From: a virus
Direction: 5' to 3' (one strand)
Virus record (IMG/VR): IMGVR_UViG_3300020020_000147
Coordinates: 1 to 26,239 of that record
Length of the DNA stretch: 26,239 nucleotides
Shown: in pieces, positions 1 to 7,293 of the stretch
Position numbering within the stretch: position 1 is the stretch's first letter
Layout of the letters: each line of letters begins with the position of its first letter
Made by a program: the position numbers and the translations under genes
The notes under the pieces: model-generated
The model's database searches: none
Told to the model about the DNA's origin: nothing
The model's input: the letters and a program-made list of their open reading frames with translations, nothing else

Positions 1-182
1 GTTTCTGGAGCCTCCGCACCGTCAACATTTTGACGCCCCCCCGTCGTCGTCGTCGCGTCGTCGCGCGCTGGTGCGGGCACCCCACCCGATGCAGGTGGAG
101 TCTCGAGCCAGAGCCGATTGAGTTGCCCGCGTACCCGCTGCCGAGTACGGAGCTGACTACGCCACTTGGGTGCTTGACGCAT
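1..182 (-). CDS. Partial hypothetical protein, 3' end cut by window edge
   Basis: The ATG at 182 lies three bases after the HNH stop codon and is preceded by a GAGGGG ribosome-binding site about eight bases upstream, so this is a real gene start. Sixty residues are visible: an Arg-rich N-terminus (MRQAPKWRSQ...), then a Pro/Ala/Thr-rich stretch encoded by GAC/ACG triplet repeats and a G7 run. I recognise no family. By position, between an HNH nuclease and (if the genome is circular) the large terminase, a small terminase subunit would be expected. The visible residues do not match the P27-type N-terminus, so that function is only a positional guess. Confidence 0.6.
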   Translation of the reverse strand, partial: MRQAPKWRSQLRTRQRVRGQLNRLWLETPPASGGVPAPARDDATTTTGGRQNVDGAEAPE

Positions 183-185
183 ATG

Positions 186-518
186 CTATTCCCCTCGTGC
201 GGTCTTCTCGGCGTGGTGCGCATGGCACAAGCCGACGCAGTTCCCGATCGCCCAGAACAACAGCGGATCACCACGGTGGGGGATGACGTGGTCGACCTCG
301 GTGGCCGCTGTCACATGGCCCTCACGCTGGCACACGTGACAGAGGGGATTGCGGCGCAGGGCCTGGGCGCGTACCCCCCACACGGGATGACGCCAGCGCG
401 CCAGGTGATACCACCCCCACGCCTTCGCCCGGAGTGCCACCCCCGCATCATGCGCCGGACAAGGGCGACGCTCTGGGCACGTCGAGACCAAGCACGCCGG
501 GGTGGGCTTCGTGGGCAT
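186..518 (-). CDS. HNH endonuclease
   Basis: This 110-residue protein has the build of the small HNH nucleases encoded beside phage terminases. It has a Cys-rich N-terminus (Cys9, 14, 20), a C60-x2-C63 knuckle, the beta-beta-alpha metal core with Asp76-His77 followed by His81, an Asn at 93 and a closing C98-x2-H101. The family nicks or cuts DNA and, in HK97-like phages, works with terminase at packaging; that role is inferred from family and place. The start codon overlaps the stop of the upstream gene (TGATG), so it is translationally coupled. It is not inside the intron found elsewhere in this genome and is more likely a packaging nuclease than a homing enzyme. Confidence 0.88.
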   Translation of the reverse strand: MPTKPTPACLVSTCPERRPCPAHDAGVALRAKAWGWYHLARWRHPVWGVRAQALRRNPLCHVCQREGHVTAATEVDHVIPHRGDPLLFWAIGNCVGLCHAHHAEKTARGE

Positions 519-718
519 CAGCGCACCACTTCCCGCTTGTGCCGTTCCAAGGTTTGGCGAATGTCCGCGAGTTGCCGGGTACGTAATGCCGCATTAATCA
601 GGCGCAGGACTTCGGCCGTCCCGAGCGAGTCCATGGCTTCGGTCACGCTATGAAATTGGCGAATCTCGGTCTCGGTCACCTTCCCGCCGAACGTGACGGT
701 CACATGCTCGGTCCACAT
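518..718 (-). CDS. Small hypothetical protein
   Basis: A 66-residue protein starting at an ATG that shares one base with the upstream stop codon (TGATG at 720-716); a GTG three bases earlier is an alternative start. Its own stop overlaps the HNH start in the same way. The N-terminal third looks like a beta hairpin (EHVTVTFGGKVTETEI) and the rest is helical and charged. I do not recognise a family. The overlaps on both sides and the absence of a better frame make it a real gene of the operon. Confidence 0.65.
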   Translation of the reverse strand: MWTEHVTVTFGGKVTETEIRQFHSVTEAMDSLGTAEVLRLINAALRTRQLADIRQTLERHKREVVR

Positions 719-1158
719 CACAGCTTTTCCTGCTCTCCTTGTGAGGGTGCAGGCTGGGGAAGAGGAGCCGCTAGTTCGACGGTTCGCATCAGCAGCGCTC
801 GGTAAACCTTATGTGAGACGCATTCCTCGTTCGAGCAGTTGTAGAGCGGTCGCCCGTGCGTGTCATACGACCGATAGCCAACCTTGCAAATCGCGCAGTA
901 GCCGTTATCAACTTGCGGCAGACCGTCATTCAGGCTACGCAGCGCCTCGTAGAGTGCATCAGCTCGCAGCGTCTCAATCGGTTGCCAGGGTGCAGGCTGG
1001 GGCGACAGCGAGGCGGCGGCTTCTCGCAACACGTACGCGCACACCTTGCAATCTGGTCCGTCGCACGCTGCCACGATGCCACCTTCGCGGCGAATCGCAA
1101 CGTTGAACAGCATGTGCAGCTCCCGGAGTTCCGCGCTCCGCGTGGGAGAAGTATTCAC
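718..1158 (-). CDS. Hypothetical protein with Cys pairs (possible zinc binding)
   Basis: A 146-residue protein beginning at a GTG that overlaps the stop of the small membrane protein gene (GTGA at 1158-1155). Residues near the N-terminus hold a CDGPDCKVC cluster and the second half holds CAIC and CSNEEC, a spacing that suggests one or two structural zinc sites. The C-terminus is Pro/Gln-rich. No family is recognised. It sits between a holin-like membrane protein and the HNH gene, but nothing visible links it to lysis or packaging. Confidence 0.65.
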   Translation of the reverse strand: MNTSPTRSAELRELHMLFNVAIRREGGIVAACDGPDCKVCAYVLREAAASLSPQPAPWQPIETLRADALYEALRSLNDGLPQVDNGYCAICKVGYRSYDTHGRPLYNCSNEECVSHKVYRALLMRTVELAAPLPQPAPSQGEQEKL

Positions 1159-1313
1159 AGCACGCCCGCCCAGCGCGCAATCAACACCACCACGATCAGC
1201 AGAAACAGCACATCGATGACCAGGCGCACCGGCTGCGGATGCGCGCCGAACGCCGTCTTGAGCACAAACCAGATGAGCGCGACGAGCACGATGGCAATCA
1301 GCAGCGCCAGCAT
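1155..1313 (-). CDS. Small two-helix membrane protein, holin-like
   Basis: A 52-residue ORF found by reading the gap on the minus strand. It has two hydrophobic segments, residues 2-18 (LALLIAIVLVALIWFVL) and about 29-46 (VRLVIDVLFLLIVVVLIA), joined by a short polar loop (KTAFGAHPQP). The stop of the beta-helix gene lies three bases upstream of its ATG, and its TGA overlaps the next GTG, so it fits the operon perfectly. Size and topology match small class II-type phage holins and also generic phage membrane proteins. No endolysin is recognisable nearby, so the holin call is inference. Confidence 0.7.
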   Translation of the reverse strand: MLALLIAIVLVALIWFVLKTAFGAHPQPVRLVIDVLFLLIVVVLIARWAGVL

Positions 1314-1316
1314 GGG

Positions 1317-2618
1317 CTAATCCACGTAGGTGTTATCGGGATAGCGGTCGCGAAATTGCGAGTGCGCGCCGCTGATGGTGTTGCCGGTGATGACCAGTTC
1401 CCGGATCTGGCCGCTCGCGTTGTCGCCATGATTCGCCCCGCCGATGCGAATCCCGTAGCTCCCGTAGTTCCAATCGCAGTTCACCACGCGCAGCAGGTCC
1501 ACGGGGTCATCGTCGCCGACATCGATGAAGCTCGAGCCGTCGTGGCGAATCAGCGCATCCTCGACGATGAACGACTCCGGCCCGCGGCCAATCAGGCAGA
1601 ACCGCCCGCTGCCGCCGAACTCCGCCTTGTTGGTGTGGTACTCGCCGCCGACGATCGCGACCTGCGTCCGCGGCAGGCTGCGATCGTCCGCGTCGACGCC
1701 GGTGATATTCACAATGCCGCCGACGTCCTGGACGTGGCAATTCTGGACCACGACATTGCGCACACTGCCGCCGCGCGTCGGCGTGAACATGAACGCATAC
1801 CCGTCTTGCGCCGATTGCCAGCACTGCGCCAGCGTGCAGTTCTCAATCAGCACGTCGTGCCCGTCTTTGAGCTCGAGGAGATTCTTGACGGGAATGCCGG
1901 CGGTTCGCCAGGCCATCGGCTTCGCGAACATCGCATTCCGAATCGTGATCCCGGTCGGCCGGCACCCGGGAATTTTCATCGCATCGCCGCCGACCATCAG
2001 GCATTCACTCGCCGCCTCGAAGTAGCCGCCCTCGACGACCACCGGCCCGGGCGCGTTGCCAATCCAGATCGCCTGGCTGTCCTGGTTGTCGGGGTCGTAG
2101 CAATCGCGCACGTCGCAATCGACCAGCGTGACATCGGCCCCGTTGATTTCAAAGGCGCGCTTGCCGCGGTGCCCCATCGACGAGACACCGCGCAGGGTGA
2201 TACCGCGCGGCGCCTGGTCGACGGTGGTTTGTTTGTCGTCGTTGCGGCCGATGCGCAGCGCCGAGCCGTAGGCCGTGGCGACGATGGCGAGCGCCCCGAT
2301 CTCGATGCCGTCGACGTCGACGGGCACCTCGAGCGCAGGCGCCGTGTCGCCACTCACGGTGTTGAGGCTTTGCCCCATGAGGGTCGTCGTCGGCGCGTCG
2401 CAGTGATAGCCGTCGGGACAGGCGCAGGTCAGCTCGGGCGCCAGCAGCACCGTGCCGCCCGCACTCAGCGCCACCTGCAGGTCGGCGGCGTCCGTCACCA
2501 CGGTGTCGTCGCCGGGTTCAGGCTCAGGCCCGGGGTCGGGCACTAGGAGCTCGTCGCGGATGGCTTGCGTCGCCGCGTCGATGGTGTCGCAGTAGCCGCG
2601 GATAGTGTCGGGGTTCAC
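1317..2618 (-). CDS. Right-handed beta-helix protein, probable tail spike or receptor-binding protein
   Basis: A 433-residue protein with a short helical N-terminus, a Pro/Glu-rich linker (about residues 28-37) and a long body of repeating short strands. Examples are GITLRGVSS, VTLVDCDVRDC, VVVEGGYFEAA, GITIRNAMF, VLIENCTL, VVVQNCHVQDV and LVITGNTI; this is the rung pattern of pectate-lyase-like parallel beta-helices. In phages this fold serves as tail spikes that bind or cleave surface glycans. No catalytic residues can be assigned. The GTG start overlaps the stop of the upstream coiled-coil protein (GTGA). It lies far from the tail genes in this linear view, but just upstream of packaging genes in transcription order. 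Confidence 0.75.
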   Translation of the reverse strand: MNPDTIRGYCDTIDAATQAIRDELLVPDPGPEPEPGDDTVVTDAADLQVALSAGGTVLLAPELTCACPDGYHCDAPTTTLMGQSLNTVSGDTAPALEVPVDVDGIEIGALAIVATAYGSALRIGRNDDKQTTVDQAPRGITLRGVSSMGHRGKRAFEINGADVTLVDCDVRDCYDPDNQDSQAIWIGNAPGPVVVEGGYFEAASECLMVGGDAMKIPGCRPTGITIRNAMFAKPMAWRTAGIPVKNLLELKDGHDVLIENCTLAQCWQSAQDGYAFMFTPTRGGSVRNVVVQNCHVQDVGGIVNITGVDADDRSLPRTQVAIVGGEYHTNKAEFGGSGRFCLIGRGPESFIVEDALIRHDGSSFIDVGDDDPVDLLRVVNCDWNYGSYGIRIGGANHGDNASGQIRELVITGNTISGAHSQFRDRYPDNTYVD

Positions 2619-3289
2619 GATTCGGCCTCCGCGTCGCCAATCAGCCGGCGCAAGATGGCGATGGTCGCTGCGTCGGGCGGGTCATCGGTGCTCATGTCGG
2701 GCGGCGTCGCCGTCCCGGGCTTCACGGCGACGTCGATGTCGCCCTTACAGCGCAGCGAGGTCAGCGACTCGAGCACGATCGGCAGGTTGATGGGGCCGTG
2801 GGCGTGCAGGCCGTCCATCAGCGCGTGTTCGATTTTTGTCACGCGCTCGACGAGGTCGTCCATCTCCTCGCCCATGACCATCGACGCCTCTTCGAGCGCC
2901 GTGACGCGCGCGGCCAGCTCGCTGCTATCGGGCGGTACCGTGCCCCCGCTCTCGCCGGGCGTGACCACCGGCGGCCCGCCCAGGTCACGCCACTCCCACA
3001 GCAGCGAGCCCGGCGTGGGGCCATCGGTCAGCGGCGAGAACGGATGCGAGTAGTACCCGAGGTCATCAGGCGTGGCGGTCGGTAGGAAGATGCGCCCCGC
3101 GATGCGGCCGTCGCTGCCGATCTGCTGCGTCATCGCCGCGAACGGCATCGACGCATCCGGCACCACGTACGGCCCGAGCCCTTTCGGAATGCCACTGCCG
3201 CCGAGCACGGCCTCGTAATCGTCGGCGGGCTGCCCCGGCGCCCGCTGGATGGTGGAGAACAACAACTGCCCATACTCCGCACTGGTCAT
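2615..3289 (-). CDS. Hypothetical protein with central coiled coil, probable virion-associated
   Basis: A 224-residue protein. Residues about 1-110 are mixed and Gly/Pro-rich, and residues about 122-156 form an amphipathic helix (SSELAARVTALEEAS...MDDLVERVTKIEHAL) typical of a trimeric coiled coil. A His-containing turn (HAHGPINLP) and a Pro-rich tail follow. It is coupled to its neighbours by ATGA upstream and GTGA downstream. The pairing with the beta-helix gene suggests both belong to an adsorption structure, for example a connector or fibre shaft. That is inferred from architecture and order; no family was recognised. Confidence 0.6.
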   Translation of the reverse strand: MTSAEYGQLLFSTIQRAPGQPADDYEAVLGGSGIPKGLGPYVVPDASMPFAAMTQQIGSDGRIAGRIFLPTATPDDLGYYSHPFSPLTDGPTPGSLLWEWRDLGGPPVVTPGESGGTVPPDSSELAARVTALEEASMVMGEEMDDLVERVTKIEHALMDGLHAHGPINLPIVLESLTSLRCKGDIDVAVKPGTATPPDMSTDDPPDAATIAILRRLIGDAEAES

Positions 3290-3558
3290 CGGTTCGTCCT
3301 CTGGGCCTCGGCGACCCGTTCACGGGATTCGGTGCAGGTCGTCCAATGCACGGCGCCCTGGTCAATCACGGTCACGAAACTCCCGTCCTGGCGTTCATAC
3401 ACGCGGCTGATGTCCAGCGGCAGGTTGACGGGAATCTTCGCACCTTTGCCGATGGTGGTCACCCATTCGATCGCCGCCTTGCAGGTGTCGGCGCGGCAGG
3501 TGCCGTAGGCCGGCGGGCTCGAGCGAATCACGGACAGCGACTCCCATTTTTGCGACAT
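3286..3558 (-). CDS. Small conserved phage protein with CxxxxC...HxxxC pattern
   Basis: A 90-residue protein preceded by a strong GGAGG ribosome-binding site six bases upstream of its ATG. Cys21 and Cys26 near the start and His71 and Cys75 (HWTTC) near the end resemble a small phage zinc-ribbon family, in which a cysteine pair is followed by a hydrophobic 'minimal sugar-like' segment and a closing H-x3-C. Here the middle segment reads KIPVNLPLDIS. This resemblance is from memory. The function is unknown; DNA or RNA binding is plausible. Its stop overlaps the next start (ATGA). Confidence 0.65.
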   Translation of the reverse strand: MSQKWESLSVIRSSPPAYGTCRADTCKAAIEWVTTIGKGAKIPVNLPLDISRVYERQDGSFVTVIDQGAVHWTTCTESRERVAEAQRTNR

Positions 3559-3590
3559 GTGTCCTCCGTGTGACCTACCCTGTCACGCCC

Positions 3591-4286
3591 TTATGCCCGC
3601 CGCCGGACGTGCGCGACCAGCACGGCGTCGTATGTCTTGCGCACGAGGTCGGCGTCGTAGCGCAGACCGCGTTGCGCACACAGCGTCTTGAAGTGCTCGC
3701 CGGCCGTGCTGACGGTCAGGTCCTGGTCGACCGTCCTGGCGAGCTCGAGCGCCTCCCGCATCACCACGCAGGCCGTCGCGAACGTCGGCGCGTTTTCTCG
3801 TCTCGCGAACGCGAGCCGGCGGGCACCGCCGGTGCTTGTACGCTTTTGATCTTTGGGTACTGGTTTCATGGATTCATGGATACCGCGCGCGCGCGAGTCC
3901 GCGAAGTGTCCACGCTGGACAGGTTTTCCTTTCGCCCCCCCGCGCGCCTGCGCTTTCCGCTGCCGGTCGAGTTCCCGCTTCTCCTTGACGGTGGAGGCTT
4001 TCGGGTTCCACTGGTGGTAGTCGTGAATCTGGTAGCCGCCCTTGACCTTTCGCCAGAGGCGAATCGTGCGGTTTGCTAAAACTTTTGCGATCGATCCGCT
4101 CTTTGAAACCACACCACAAGACGACACAAACGCATCCGGAATGAACCCGTCGGTGAGATGTTGCCGCGCGTAGGTGATACCCAGGAGGTAGAGATGCAGC
4201 GCCTGCGAGGCGCCACCCGGGCCGAGCAGCGCGCCGGCTTTCAGAATTTTTGGATGCGTCGGCAGGCGGTCGTCGAGGTAAAGCAT
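3591..4286 (-). CDS. Replication organizer-like protein (DnaD-type N-terminal domain)
   Basis: A 231-residue protein. The N-terminal 95 residues follow the plan of phage replisome organizer N-terminal winged helices. The elements are LDDRLPTHPKIL, a helix ALHLYLLGITYARQHLTDGFIPDA, a second helix around 64-72 (GSIAKVLAN), and RLWRKVKGGYQIHDYHQWNP. A basic linker (about 97-135, rich in Lys, Arg and Gln) leads to a C-terminal helical domain. Such proteins bind the origin and load the helicase. Place in the operon, next to a recombinase, nuclease and methyltransferase, agrees. It starts at TAATG, sharing bases with the previous stop. Confidence 0.7.
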   Translation of the reverse strand: MLYLDDRLPTHPKILKAGALLGPGGASQALHLYLLGITYARQHLTDGFIPDAFVSSCGVVSKSGSIAKVLANRTIRLWRKVKGGYQIHDYHQWNPKASTVKEKRELDRQRKAQARGGAKGKPVQRGHFADSRARGIHESMKPVPKDQKRTSTGGARRLAFARRENAPTFATACVVMREALELARTVDQDLTVSTAGEHFKTLCAQRGLRYDADLVRKTYDAVLVAHVRRRA

Positions 4287-4447
4287 TAATTCTCCGTAAG
4301 GTCGTCCTCAGGCAGAAACTGCGACAGCCACTCGACGAGTTCTCGATCTTCCGGTTCTTGGTCGTCGTGACTCTCCAGCCAGACGATCAGCGCGGCGAGC
4401 TGATCAGGTCTGGGGCATCGATCAAGCGGGCTATCTGGTTTCGCCAT
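4286..4447 (-). CDS. Small acidic hypothetical protein
   Basis: A 53-residue protein starting at ATG 4447 (MAKPDSPLDRCPRP), seven bases after the stop of the nuclease-like gene. A longer in-frame extension to 4543 would overlap that gene and reads like its shadow, so the shorter start is preferred. The protein is rich in Asp and Glu, with one probable helix pair (DQLAALIVWLESH and DRELVEWLSQFL). No family is recognised. Its TAA overlaps the ATG of the replication organizer gene, so co-translation is likely. Confidence 0.6.
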   Translation of the reverse strand: MAKPDSPLDRCPRPDQLAALIVWLESHDDQEPEDRELVEWLSQFLPEDDLTEN

Positions 4448-4454
4448 TTCAAGA

Positions 4455-4865
4455 TCACCAGTGAATCTCGCCGACGTCGAGCGGGGCGACGATGGCGTCC
4501 ACCTGAGAAGGCTTGTATGGACAGTCAGCCCACCACGCCGCAAACCGCGCTTGGTACTCAGGTACTGAAATCACGTGTTCGGGTTGGCTGAACTGTGACC
4601 AGCCAATCTGCCCGTCGCGGCGCTTCACCACAATCCACACCGTGAAATGCTTTGGAATCGCGACGAGATCCTTCAACACGCGATACTGCGATGGATCGAT
4701 CTTTTCGCCTTCCTGCTTGAACTCTTGAAACAGAAAGCGATGCGTTCTGACATCGTGGGTCACGGCATCCACATCGGTGAACGAGCTCCCGCGGTGTCCG
4801 ATCCCCCCGAGAATCGTGTCGAAATAATTCGAGATGCCGCACTTGCACTTTCGGAGCTGGGTCAT
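4455..4865 (-). CDS. PD-(D/E)XK-like nuclease family protein
   Basis: A 136-residue protein with the spacing of a small PD-(D/E)XK nuclease. Asp31 and Asp33 (SFTDVDAVTH) are followed by a strand ending in Glu48-Phe-Lys50 (FLFQEFK), with a Gln/Glu-containing helix after it. A second strand is HFTVWIVVKR. A CKCG start may bind metal. The family includes phage-coded resolvases and exonucleases; the exact substrate here cannot be read. It lies between the Dam methyltransferase (4-base overlap) and the replication genes, which suits a recombination or replication role. Confidence 0.6.
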   Translation of the reverse strand: MTQLRKCKCGISNYFDTILGGIGHRGSSFTDVDAVTHDVRTHRFLFQEFKQEGEKIDPSQYRVLKDLVAIPKHFTVWIVVKRRDGQIGWSQFSQPEHVISVPEYQARFAAWWADCPYKPSQVDAIVAPLDVGEIHW

Positions 4866-5692
4866 CGCGCATCCGGCTTTACGAGCACCACGCCAAACAC
4901 GCTAAACGCCTTGCGAAACGTCGCGAGGTGGCTCCCGACGTACAGCACCGCTTGGCCTTGCAGCGGCGTGGCGGACTCACGGTCAGGACTCCAGAACCGG
5001 ACGCGGCCCTTCGGAAAACACACCGCAGTTGCCACGTCGGAGAGATTCCGAAACCAATCCGTTTCCGTGGCGTTGTTCACCAGCACCAGGCCCGCCGTGA
5101 TGTCCTTCGCGATGACGCTGGCGGCGAACTTGGTCGTAAAGTCGTCGATGGCGGGCTGGGCATAGGGCGGGTTCATCCACACACGCCCGCGCCAGGGCTG
5201 CGCCAGTCCGTTCTGCTCGAGGGTGTAGAAGGTTTTGGCGCCGACTATCTCGTTCGCTTCCGCACTGGATGCCGGATCGAGATCGATCGTCCCGAGCACC
5301 GCGCGGGCCGCCTTGATGTAATCGGCCGGCGTATACCATTCGTTGTTGCCGCTGTTATGCCCAACGTGCGCGCCCTTCGAGGCGTTCGCGATCTCGTTGT
5401 AGGCGTCGCGAAACCTTGGTCGCGGGTCTTGTAAAGTGAACTTTACGACTACCTGCCGCACATAGTTGACGTGCATCGCCGAGTACGGCTCACCAGTTCG
5501 CACGTTGATCCATTGCGCCGCCATTGCGCGCTGTGTGGCGCCGGCTTCGAGCTGTGCCACCACTTGCCCGGCCTGTTCCCAGAGCATCGCGTCGGCGTCG
5601 TCCTCGGCCGTCACAATCCGTTGTTCGAGCGCGTTAATCTCGCGGATGGCGAAATCAAAGACGGATTGCACGATAGCGGTCTGTTGTTTCAT
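4862..5692 (-). CDS. dam: DNA N6-adenine methyltransferase (phage Dam family)
   Basis: A 276-residue protein. The C-terminal domain from about residue 110 carries EWYTPADYI (118-126), the DLDPAS stretch (137-142) and the catalytic NPPY (174-177, in VWMNPPYAQP), as in phage-type DNA N-6-adenine methyltransferases. Residues 1-108 are helical and may be a DNA-binding extension. The start at ATG 5692 overlaps the previous stop by four bases; a longer in-frame extension to 5920 is shadow sequence of the upstream gene. The enzyme would methylate adenine in phage DNA using SAM, probably to evade restriction or mark replicated DNA. With the cytosine enzyme it makes two methyltransferases of different chemistry in one genome. 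Confidence 0.9.
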   Translation of the reverse strand: MKQQTAIVQSVFDFAIREINALEQRIVTAEDDADAMLWEQAGQVVAQLEAGATQRAMAAQWINVRTGEPYSAMHVNYVRQVVVKFTLQDPRPRFRDAYNEIANASKGAHVGHNSGNNEWYTPADYIKAARAVLGTIDLDPASSAEANEIVGAKTFYTLEQNGLAQPWRGRVWMNPPYAQPAIDDFTTKFAASVIAKDITAGLVLVNNATETDWFRNLSDVATAVCFPKGRVRFWSPDRESATPLQGQAVLYVGSHLATFRKAFSVFGVVLVKPDAR

Positions 5693-6024
5693 GCGCGCTT
5701 CTGCCAGTCCTTCGGCACCGGGCCAAACCGCCGAACATCCGGGTCCTCGGTCTCGACCCCCAGGCACGACTTGGCGAACAGCCGCACCGCATCCACGAAC
5801 GCCTGAAACTCTTCCGGCTTCAGCCGGGACGTATGCGGCACCGCGATCGTGCGGACTTCCCCGTCCGGCCAATTCGACAGCTTGTGCACCGTCGGCTTGG
5901 GTAAGAACCACTGCACGCACAGGTCATGGATTTCCCCGGTGGTGCGCCCGGTCTTCGCGGCCATCGCCGCGTAGACGACGCCCCAGAGGTAGGCATTCGC
6001 GCGGGGGGAACGGATGCGAGGCAT
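5689..6024 (-). CDS. ninB: NinB-like recombination protein
   Basis: A 111-residue protein with the usual NinB plan. It opens with RSPRANAYLWGVVYAAMAAKTG, continues with a helix ending at about residue 42 (IHDLCVQWFLPKPTV), and closes with a segment around TSRLKPEEFQAFVDAVRLFAKSCLGVE. NinB (Orf) proteins bind ssDNA and act in RecF-type phage recombination. The partner ERF annealing protein is encoded directly upstream and the two overlap as TGATG, which supports the call. The assignment rests on recalled pattern, not on a search. A longer in-frame extension to 6543 is the ERF gene's shadow. Confidence 0.6.
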   Translation of the reverse strand: MPRIRSPRANAYLWGVVYAAMAAKTGRTTGEIHDLCVQWFLPKPTVHKLSNWPDGEVRTIAVPHTSRLKPEEFQAFVDAVRLFAKSCLGVETEDPDVRRFGPVPKDWQKRA

Positions 6025-6719
6025 CAGAACGGCGCCTCCTCCGCTGCTGCCGGCTTGGGCACCGCCCGCGCCCGCGCTTTGAGCGCCTCCCACTCGTCGG
6101 CGTGTTTCGCCTGGACGTGTTCCTTCAAGTCGCGGCCGGACTTCTGCCACGCCTCGAGCAGCGCCGCGACGCCGTCCTCGGCGACGAGCGCCATCCCCGC
6201 CCACCAGCTGTCGAACTTGACCGGGGTCGTCGGCTTCGCGGGCTTGGTAGGCTTCGGGGCTGATGGCGCCAGTGGGGTGGCGTTGCGGGGTTCGGCCGCC
6301 TCGCCGTCGTCGTCCTCCGGCGCAATGCCGACCATCGCGGCCAGGCCGTATCTGCGCCCATACGTGATCGCGCTGCCGACGGCCTGCGGCGTGTTCTGCC
6401 CGGCGGTCAGCGTCAAGTCCTGGGCGATCCATTCGCCCGAGCTGTGCGCCAGCATCGTCGTCACCGTGACGTGAATGCCCTCGGCCCGCGTCGGCTGCAG
6501 ATACGCAATGCCGTGTTTCGCCAGTGGGTCGCAGGCGTCGCACACGGAGGCGAGCGTCGGATACTTCGATCGAAAATGGGGGTTCGTCGCATCCTTGGCG
6601 GCGCCTTTCATTTCCCCTTGTGCCTTCGCGAGCGCGTCGGTGAGCTTGCCGATACTCGGCGACATGCGCACGCCGTCACTCGCCGGCGCCGGCGGGTCGG
6701 TGAATTCGTCCAGGGTCAT
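6024..6719 (-). CDS. erf: ERF family single-strand annealing protein
   Basis: A 231-residue protein. The ERF core spans about residues 20-140, with the hallmarks NPHFRSKYPTLASV and QAVGSAITYGRRYGLAAMVGI. A Pro/Ala/Lys linker follows (about 150-180), then a helical C-terminal part and an acidic tip ending EEAPF. ERF proteins coat ssDNA and anneal complementary strands for homologous recombination or genome circularisation. The start at ATG 6719 overlaps the upstream stop as ATGA; the longer frame to 6890 is shadow. The tip resembles the protein-docking tail of SSB (acidic residues followed by Pro-Phe), an unusual feature discussed in the findings. Confidence 0.9.
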   Translation of the reverse strand: MTLDEFTDPPAPASDGVRMSPSIGKLTDALAKAQGEMKGAAKDATNPHFRSKYPTLASVCDACDPLAKHGIAYLQPTRAEGIHVTVTTMLAHSSGEWIAQDLTLTAGQNTPQAVGSAITYGRRYGLAAMVGIAPEDDDGEAAEPRNATPLAPSAPKPTKPAKPTTPVKFDSWWAGMALVAEDGVAALLEAWQKSGRDLKEHVQAKHADEWEALKARARAVPKPAAAEEAPF

Positions 6720-7096
6720 GCGGTCACCCCCATGCGGTCCCACCGTAAACGTGTGGCGCCTTGGTTGAACGGCTTGCGACGCCCGATGAAAAGTTGCCAC
6801 TCGCTTTCGGCGAGCACGACATCCGCGTTGACACGGACGGGATAGAACCCGAGTTGCGCTAACCGTCGGCGTTCGCAGGCGGTAAACCATCGCCCTAACG
6901 CCTCCACCGTCCGGCAGGCGCTGCCGTATGTCATGCCTAATGGCAACGCGCGCAGGGTGCTAAGAGGGAGGAGGTCCATGAGGGTTTCTGTTAACCGACC
7001 CGCGGGGGCGTCCCCCTCGATCCACGTGTGACTAAACCCTGGCCGCCAGGGCCCTCGTCCGTCATCGGCCTGTACGCGATACGCGACCGCCCTCAT
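6716..7096 (-). CDS. Conserved phage protein of unknown function
   Basis: A 126-residue protein beginning MRAVAYRVQADDGRGPWRPGF at an ATG overlapping the previous stop (ATGA). The middle has a Cys-containing stretch (MTYGSACRTVEALGRWF), followed by TACERRRLAQLGFYPVRVNADVVLAESEWQLFIGRRKPF. I recall this last pattern, a hydrophobic strand ending AES-x-Q-x-x-F-x-R-x-K/R-P, as a common unannotated protein of high-GC temperate phages. No enzymatic motif is visible. It belongs to the early operon next to ERF. Confidence 0.7.
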   Translation of the reverse strand: MRAVAYRVQADDGRGPWRPGFSHTWIEGDAPAGRLTETLMDLLPLSTLRALPLGMTYGSACRTVEALGRWFTACERRRLAQLGFYPVRVNADVVLAESEWQLFIGRRKPFNQGATRLRWDRMGVTA

Positions 7097-7293
7097 GACC
7101 GGTCCTCCGCTGTCGGGTCGACCATCGCCTCGGGAATCACGCATTCGTTGAAGGTGGCAATGTTGGCGTCCAGCACAATCGCCACGGCCTCACTCCGGGC
7201 ATAGCGGCCCGCGGCGCGCACGTCGCTGGTGTAGCCGCAGCGATCGGGCGCCCACCAGGCGTTGTGTTCGATCGACCAGATCAGAAACTTCAT
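7093..7293 (-). CDS. Small conserved phage protein
   Basis: A 66-residue protein starting MKFLIWSIEHNAWWAPDRCGYTSDVRAAGRYARSEA... at ATG 7293, which overlaps the upstream TGA as ATGA; a TTG six bases earlier is a weaker alternative. The FLIWS-x-EH-x-AWW-x-P-x-x-x-GY and AGRYxRxEA features recur in short uncharacterised phage proteins as I recall them. The fold is probably one beta sheet with a helix. No function can be assigned. Confidence 0.7.
   Translation of the reverse strand: MKFLIWSIEHNAWWAPDRCGYTSDVRAAGRYARSEAVAIVLDANIATFNECVIPEAMVDPTAEDRS

Noticed and set aside
36-70. GTC/GTCG triplet-like repeats as a regulatory repeat or CRISPR-like array
   Set aside because: Short low-complexity run inside the partial coding sequence, explained by Asp/Thr codons; no spacer-repeat structure anywhere in the window.
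186-518. HNH protein as the homing endonuclease of the intron
   Set aside because: It is far from the intron, lies near the packaging genes and matches packaging-type HNH proteins; a trans-acting link is only speculation.
1239-2546. Long plus-strand ORF of 435 codons
   Set aside because: It is antisense to the beta-helix gene, is dominated by Ala/Arg/Val/His/Asp as expected for the complement of high-GC coding DNA, and has no ribosome-binding site or family features.
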